This document shows positions 59,747 to 64,000 of a DNA stretch of 64,000 nucleotides, piece after piece. The DNA lies in contig JAVBPS010000020.1 of NCBI GenBank assembly GCA_031549495.1, forward strand, positions 30,857 to 94,856, read 5' to 3'. Source of the DNA: JAVBOW01 sp031549495. GTDB taxonomy: Bacteria > Bacteroidota > Bacteroidia > Bacteroidales > Rikenellaceae. Numbering within the stretch: the first letter of the stretch is position 1; the number at the start of each line of letters is the position of its first letter. Both the position numbers and the translations under genes were made by a program. The notes under the pieces were generated by a model. That model had not been told where the DNA came from. It did not search any database and saw nothing but the letters and a program-made list of their open reading frames with translations.

Positions 59747-60973
59747 TTAGAAAGTCGCTTCAGAAGACACATCCCCGCTGTCCGGTTTCGGGCGGCGGGG
59801 TTTGTTTTCGCCGGTGATCTCGCGGGGCGGAGGCATCGTGTCGCTCGCTTTCAGGCCGATGGCGCGAGACATATAGAGGTCGTCGTGCTTGCCTTCGATC
59901 GCGCCGTAGGTGCCGTCGGGTTTCATCTCGTAGTATTGGGCCTCGTCCAGGGCGCGCTTGTCGTATTCGATGTGGCCCACCTCGCGGAAACGGCGGTTCA
60001 TCTGCGTCACCAGGTCAGTTTTCGAGGCGCGGTTGGTGTGGAAGCCGTAGCGGGCGGGGAGGCGCTCGCGGAGCTTTTGCGGGTCGTCGCGGTAGTAGAT
60101 GTTCGGATAATAATCCTTCACCTCGTCCAGGATGGTCAGCGAATGGTCGCCCTCCTGGCCTTTATCGTCGAGGGAGTTGGCCTCGGGGACGAACAGGGCG
60201 TTGTTGTAGAAGCGGGCCACCTGTACCGCACGCCAGATCGCCAGGTCCTGGTCGAGGTGGAAACGGCCCGTGCCGATACATTCCTCGATGCCGCCCAGCA
60301 GCAGCGGGTAGCGGTCGATGACCGAGATCACGTGCCAGTCCGCCCCGTCGGTGCGGCCGCCGATGTCGAAGCTCACCACATAGCGATTCGAGATGCGGCG
60401 CGTGCGGTCCGGCAGGGCCCATAGCCATAGGGTGCCGCCCGTCACCTCGGAGAAGTGGAGCGAGGGGCCGATGGCCTCGCGGCCGGAGGGGGCGTCGGCG
60501 AATAGTTCGCCGATGTGGAGCGGCGGTTTGACAAAGGCGCGCATCTGTTCGATGTAGCGCGGGTCGTGGGCGTAGCGGCCCGTCGTGGTGAACGCCTCCT
60601 GCGGGGTGGAGGGGTATTCGCAGCACATGCGCCAGTCGGAGGGCAGTTCGCGCCGTTTCTCGCGGTACCAGTGCAGGCCTTCGAGCGTGGCGCCCAGGCC
60701 GAAGCGGTAGTGCTCGTCGGGGGTCATCGAGGCGACGAAGTCCCGTTTTTGCCGCTCGCTTACGAATGCCCGGTAGTAGATATCGATCTCAAACCAGGCC
60801 ACAAATACCGGGGCATAGGCGTTCGCCCCCTCCTCGGCACCGCACCAGGTATTATGAAAATAGTTGCCGATCCCTTTGGCGGTCGACTCCAGGACGATGA
60901 CCGTGAACGGGTCGTTCGGGATGCTCGATACCACGGCCTGAATCAGGTCCTCCGGTGCTTTCCCTTTAGGGAA
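59747..60973 (-). pseudogene. Phage terminase large subunit lacking its ATPase domain
   Basis: The frame opens after a TGA at about 60974 with FPKGKAPEDLIQAVVSSIPN and runs to 59747; no ATG near the beginning, GTG at 60934. VIVLESTAKGIGNYFHNTW is the end of a terminase ATPase domain, and the nuclease half has YVVSFDIGGRTDGADWHVIS (first acidic residues) and GAIEGKHDDLYMSRAIGL (last catalytic Asp pair). The Walker A/B front half is missing and the integrase gene follows at once. Evidence that the element derives from a tailed phage. Confidence 0.8.
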
Positions 60974-61000
60974 TCACCGTCTAATTTGACGCGAAACAGG

Positions 61001-62395
61001 TTAAGAAACTACGGTAGGCTGCCGCCATCCCATCCAGGGTTGAGGTTGTGGTTGCGTTTCATCTTGTTCCGAGCCGCCAAAGAACGGATGCTCGGATAAT
61101 ATTTTGGCATTTTCCTCCTGACTGATACGGATATAGCGCATAAACGTCGATTCCAATTTATGGCTGGTGATCTTCATAATTGCGATCGTGGGGACACCGG
61201 CCAGATAGGCGTTGGTGGCGAACGACCGGCGTGCGGTATGGGTGCCTACCAGGTCGCATTTGCAGTAAGTCTTGACGGCGACTTTACCGGCGATGCTTTC
61301 GCGGACCTCTATCTTTTCCGTGATTCCGGCATACCGGCAAATATCTTTGATGTATTTGCGGGTTTTATCGATACTCAAACTGTCGGAGAAATTGAAATGC
61401 TCGCTCGATAGGATGGCCTTTAATATCGGGTGTAACGGGATTACCACCCGATCCCCTGTTTTATCCGTAATGATGGATATGAAGTTGCCGTTCACATGGG
61501 TTTCGTTGAGGGTATTGAAATCGGAAGCGCGCAGGCCGGTATAGGCTCCGATCAAAAAACGGTTTCTTACCGTGGTGTAGGATTTCAATATTTGATTCGC
61601 CGTGTAGGGGGAGGCACGAGGGTAGAATCGGTCTGTAAACCGTTGATCCAGTGAAATGGCGTAGATTTTCTGTAATTCGGCCTCCGTCAGATAAACCGTA
61701 TCTACCTCCTGGGTTATCGCTTTGAAATCGGCGTGCTGGTACTCGGTATTGTAGTGGAACTTGTCGATCACGTGGGCCTCTTTCAATACCTGCTTGATAA
61801 CCTTGACAAAGGTGGCGAAATAATTGGTCGAATGATCCAGGCCATTCATGTACTGATGCAGGTCGCGGTAAAAAACCAAACCCATCTCATCGAACCGGTA
61901 GTGTTTCCTGGTGTCTTCCTCAAACGCTTTCAGCTTGTGGAGCACTACGTGGAAACGCCTGATCCGTTCCTCGCTTTTGGTCAGCAGGAAGCGGCGGATG
62001 AATACTTTCTCAAAATATTCCAAAAAAGTATATTCGGGAATCTTTGGGGCATCAATTTCTCTTTCCTCTTTTGCCGTGACTTCTTTGCCCTCGGCCCGTT
62101 TTACAGCAAGTTCGACAAGTTTCCAAAACCGCTTTTTGTCGGTAATGTCAATATCCTTCTTGCGGGATTGACGCAATATTAACTTAATGGCATCTTCCCA
62201 AATATCCAACCGGTCATTGATCTCCTTGCCGTCCGGGTAGTTCCTGGTGATTGCCCTTTGCGTAGTCTTGTCCCAATACCGCGTTTCAATAGAAATACCG
62301 AGGCCCTTATCATACCTTACCCCTTCGTAGTGGACAAATGCAGCAATGCTCGTTCGCTTGTCCTTTGCCTTGGCTAAAAAAAATCTCACTCTCAT
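61001..62395 (-). CDS. Tyrosine recombinase (integrase) of the element
   Basis: 464 residues. N-terminal arm-binding part (MRVRFFLAKAKDKRTSIAAF and RYWDKTTQRAITRN, as in Bacteroidetes integrases), SAM-like core-binding domain (about 120-235), catalytic domain with Arg in AYTGLRASDF (about 285), Lys region ITDKTGDRVVIPLHP, HxxR in GTHTARRSFATNA (about 385-388), His in KITSHK and Tyr in TFMRYIRIS (about 420). All catalytic residues are present. Next to the tRNA-Lys attachment site, in the usual orientation. Confidence 0.93.
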   Translation of the reverse strand: MRVRFFLAKAKDKRTSIAAFVHYEGVRYDKGLGISIETRYWDKTTQRAITRNYPDGKEINDRLDIWEDAIKLILRQSRKKDIDITDKKRFWKLVELAVKRAEGKEVTAKEEREIDAPKIPEYTFLEYFEKVFIRRFLLTKSEERIRRFHVVLHKLKAFEEDTRKHYRFDEMGLVFYRDLHQYMNGLDHSTNYFATFVKVIKQVLKEAHVIDKFHYNTEYQHADFKAITQEVDTVYLTEAELQKIYAISLDQRFTDRFYPRASPYTANQILKSYTTVRNRFLIGAYTGLRASDFNTLNETHVNGNFISIITDKTGDRVVIPLHPILKAILSSEHFNFSDSLSIDKTRKYIKDICRYAGITEKIEVRESIAGKVAVKTYCKCDLVGTHTARRSFATNAYLAGVPTIAIMKITSHKLESTFMRYIRISQEENAKILSEHPFFGGSEQDETQPQPQPWMGWRQPTVVS

Positions 62396-62415
62396 ATCCT
62401 ACGACTTTAAGAAAC

Positions 62416-62430
62416 GTACCCTAAAGGTAC
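62416..62430. promoter_or_regulatory. Small palindrome upstream of the integrase gene
   Basis: GTACC (62416-62420) and GGTAC (62426-62430) around CTAAA, 21 bases from the start codon; possible operator. Confidence 0.35.
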
Positions 62431-62436
62431 AAAAAA

Positions 62437-62459
62437 AGTTTAAGAAATTCTTAAACTTT
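62437..62459. other. Possible integrase arm site, right
   Basis: AAGTTTAAGAA and TTCTTAAACTT around a single A, a perfect 23-base palindrome. The half-site also occurs at 29249-29259. Confidence 0.45.
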
Positions 62460-62551
62460 TGCTGCTTTATTAGGGAAAATACCACTTAATTCCGGATTTG
62501 CAGTTTTGCAAAAACCTTCCGAAACGGAATGAAAATCAGATAGAAACAAAA

Positions 62552-62574
62552 AAAACCGAGCACATAACGTACTC
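62552..62574 (-). terminator. New terminator for tRNA-Lys supplied by the element
   Basis: ACCGAG (62552-62557) pairs with CTCGGT (62569-62574); on the minus strand a run of T follows. Confidence 0.65.
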
Positions 62575-62582
62575 GGTCTAAG

Positions 62583-62655
62583 TGGTCCCTCAGGGGCTCG
62601 AACCCTGGACCCCAACATTAAGAGTGTCGTGCTCTACCAGCTGAGCTAAAGGACC
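62583..62655 (-). tRNA. tRNA-Lys (anticodon CTT)
   Basis: 73-base cloverleaf on the minus strand: acceptor GGTCCTT/AGGGACC with discriminator A, D arm GCTCAGCTGGTAGAGC, anticodon loop ACTCTTAAT, T arm CAGGG-TTCGAGC-CCCTG. CCA is not encoded. Its 3' end (62583-62595) is part of the attachment repeat, so it was rebuilt by the integrated element. Confidence 0.96.
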
Positions 62656-62666
62656 TTTTGAGGATG

Positions 62667-62697
62667 CAAAAGTAAACCAATTTTGATAAACCTCAAA
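62667..62697 (-). promoter_or_regulatory. Promoter of tRNA-Lys
   Basis: On the minus strand TTTG (62697-62694), 19 bases, TACTTTTG (62674-62667), then 11 bases to the tRNA 5' end. A textbook match. Confidence 0.75.
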
Positions 62698-62799
62698 TTT
62701 TTGCCGGATTTATTTTGAATAGTTTGGCAGAGGTTTTGTAACGTATAACCGCAAACCGTATGATATACAGAGAAAAATAACCCACAATCTATCCCGGAA

Positions 62800-63834
62800 A
62801 TGAAGAAAAAAATCCTATCCTTGCTGACCGCCGCCGCGCTCCTGCTCCCTGCTATCGTATTCGCCCAGGTCGATTCGGGGGTGAAAGTGACCCAGCGCCA
62901 GGACGACGGCCAGATGCTCGACAGCGTGAAACAAACCAAATATCCATACACATTTCCCCTGCTGGGTAAAAAGGCCGCCAGCAAAGGGTTCCTGTTGCCT
63001 TACCCGCTGGGGATCATGCTCAACGCGTTCAACGGCAGCCAGCAGGTCTCCATATCGGACCTCTCGGTGGGGATCAACAACAGTGCGGGGACCCCGGTGA
63101 TCCCCTATACCTCGCTCGACGATGTGGTCCATTTCGGGGAGGTGAAGGCCGTGATCAATAACGTGAACGCCCGCGCGGACGTTTGGGTCCTGCCTTTCCT
63201 GGATGTTTACGGCATCTTCGGCAAGGCCTGGGTGCAGACCGACGTGAGCATCGACCGGATCCTCGATTCCCCCGTCGACATCAGCACGAGTGCCAAATTC
63301 GACGGGTATGTGTATGGCTTCGGCGGCATGCTTACGGGCGGTATCCACTCGTTCTTCGCCTCGCTGGACTATAACATGGTCTGGACCCATTTCGACCAGA
63401 TGGCCAAGGACAACTCCGCCATGAACCTCTCCCTGCGCACGGGTTATGTCATCCACCTGAAACATCCGGAGAGTAATGTGGCCCTCTGGCTCGGTGCAGG
63501 GCGCGTCTACCTGAACAGCATCACTGAAGGAACGATCAACCTGGCGGACGTGGCGCCCGATCTGGGCGGCAATTACCAGAATACGGATTGGTATCAGGGC
63601 CTTAAGCCCCGTGTGCAGGATATTGTCGACCGCACAGTCGAAAATTTCGTCGACAAAAACAAGGGCGACGTGATCAATTACTCGCTCACCAAACGCCCGG
63701 TGAACAACTGGACGATGATCATCGGCGCCCAATACCAGCTCAATCGCCGCTGGCAGTTCCGCACCGAAGTGAACGTGCTCGGCGGCCGTCGCAGCGGCTT
63801 GCTCTCGGCGAATTATCGGTTCGGTATCAAGTAA
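62800..63834 (+). CDS. Outer-membrane beta-barrel protein of unknown function
   Basis: 344 residues. Signal peptide (MKKKILSLLTAAALLLPAIVFAQ), then alternating strand patterns (ADVWVLPFLDVYGIFGKAWV, YVYGFGGMLTGGIHSFFASL, MNLSLRTGYVIHLKH, VALWLGAGRVYL, WTMIIGAQYQLNRRWQFRTE) and the closing RSGLLSANYRFGIK typical of an outer-membrane barrel. No closer family recognised. Single gene beyond the element, followed by a long inverted repeat. Confidence 0.75.
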   Translation: MKKKILSLLTAAALLLPAIVFAQVDSGVKVTQRQDDGQMLDSVKQTKYPYTFPLLGKKAASKGFLLPYPLGIMLNAFNGSQQVSISDLSVGINNSAGTPVIPYTSLDDVVHFGEVKAVINNVNARADVWVLPFLDVYGIFGKAWVQTDVSIDRILDSPVDISTSAKFDGYVYGFGGMLTGGIHSFFASLDYNMVWTHFDQMAKDNSAMNLSLRTGYVIHLKHPESNVALWLGAGRVYLNSITEGTINLADVAPDLGGNYQNTDWYQGLKPRVQDIVDRTVENFVDKNKGDVINYSLTKRPVNNWTMIIGAQYQLNRRWQFRTEVNVLGGRRSGLLSANYRFGIK

Positions 63835-63848
63835 AGAGATATCATAAC

Positions 63849-63927
63849 GTCATCCCGAACGAATGTGAGGGAACTTCCACTTATCTTTTTGATATAAGGA
63901 AGTTCCCTCACCTTCGTTCGGGACGAC
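63849..63927. repeat. Long inverted repeat downstream of the barrel gene
   Basis: GTCATCCCGAACGAATGTGA with GGGAACTTCC pairs, with few mismatches, with GGAAGTTCCCTCACCTTCGT to GGGACGAC; 19-base loop. Another dispersed-repeat family and a likely terminator. The remaining bases to 64000 show nothing else. Confidence 0.8.
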
Positions 63928-64000
63928 GTTGTTTTGTAAATTTTGATGTGTCTTTTGTGGTTATAAAGTTCCGTTGTATATAATCGCGACCGCCCAGAAA

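Larger units (their letters stand above)
29198..62595. mobile_element. Integrated element in tRNA-Lys(CTT), about 33.4 kb
   Basis: Bounded by 14-base direct repeats of the tRNA-Lys 3' end, with a tyrosine recombinase gene next to the tRNA at the right end. The left arm carries a phage-type repressor, Cro-like gene, initiator with internal iterons, and a DnaA-like HTH gene. The terminase large subunit is truncated and no capsid, tail, portal or lysis genes are seen, so it is not a complete prophage. Cargo: toxin-antitoxin genes, a pilus/type II secretion-like operon, and a YD-repeat toxin locus with a REP-associated transposase. Autonomous excision and replication are plausible, self-transfer genes are not visible. 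Confidence 0.82.

Overview
The window is a Bacteroidales chromosome segment. Its genes include a SusC/SusD pair, and many starts are preceded by the Bacteroidetes -7 promoter element TAnnTTTG, sometimes with TTTG about 20 bases upstream. A Rikenellaceae/Alistipes-type gut commensal would fit, but no rRNA or other taxonomic marker is present, so the genus is inference. Most of the chromosome is GC-rich; the YD-repeat toxin region (about 46-59.6 kb) is visibly AT-richer and looks acquired.

Chromosomal part 1 (1-13.4 kb) is a sialic acid utilisation locus on the minus strand: sialate lyase NanA, a fimbrillin-like surface lipoprotein split by an in-frame TAA, an N-acylglucosamine 2-epimerase, a lipoprotein sialidase, SusC, SusD, and a second sialidase fused to Kelch repeats that runs off the left edge. 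A divergent FadR/GntR-type regulator sits at the head. Together they release Neu5Ac, carry it across the outer membrane and convert it through ManNAc to GlcNAc. No inner-membrane transporter is in the window. Part 2 (13.6-29.1 kb) holds a redox operon (flavodoxin, NapH-like ferredoxin membrane protein, Tat-exported aldo/keto reductase), an acyltransferase, a glycosyltransferase-like protein, prs, engB, and an fucI / FGGY kinase / MFS sugar operon divergent from a DapA-family aldolase.

From 29198 to 62595 lies an integrated element. A 14-base copy of the 3' end of tRNA-Lys(CTT) marks the left end; the tRNA itself, with a tyrosine recombinase beside it, marks the right end. The left arm is phage-like: a toxin-antitoxin pair, a VbhA-like antitoxin with a broken partner, a CI-like repressor, a Cro-like protein, an HTH protein, and a replication initiator with ten regularly spaced GGGACAYC iterons inside its gene, followed by an AT-rich stretch. 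Fragments of other genes follow. The only phage morphogenesis trace is a terminase large subunit lacking its ATPase half, so the element looks like a gutted prophage or satellite.

Its cargo is the most interesting part. At 35.6-45.6 kb is a compact operon for a type IV pilus / type II secretion-like machine: major pseudopilin, prepilin peptidase, GspE-type ATPase, secretin, GspL/PilN-, PilO- and GspC/PilP-like proteins, a lipoprotein, a GspK-like protein, two minor pseudopilins and a GspF platform protein. It is followed by two large secreted YD-repeat (RHS-like) proteins, the second ending in an HExxH metallopeptidase-type toxin tip, then a probable immunity gene, a spare core-plus-tip cassette, another tip fragment and further immunity candidates. 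A REP-associated tyrosine transposase and paired hairpin repeats lie at the cassette borders. The machine operon and the YD-repeat genes share the same upstream architecture, two GATTATACG boxes exactly 52 bases apart upstream of a -7 element that has no -33 box. This suggests one activator switches on both, and that the pilus-like machine may serve the toxin.

Beyond the tRNA is an outer-membrane protein gene and a long inverted repeat. Several families of short palindromic repeats are scattered through the window, two of them in frame inside genes of the secretion operon.
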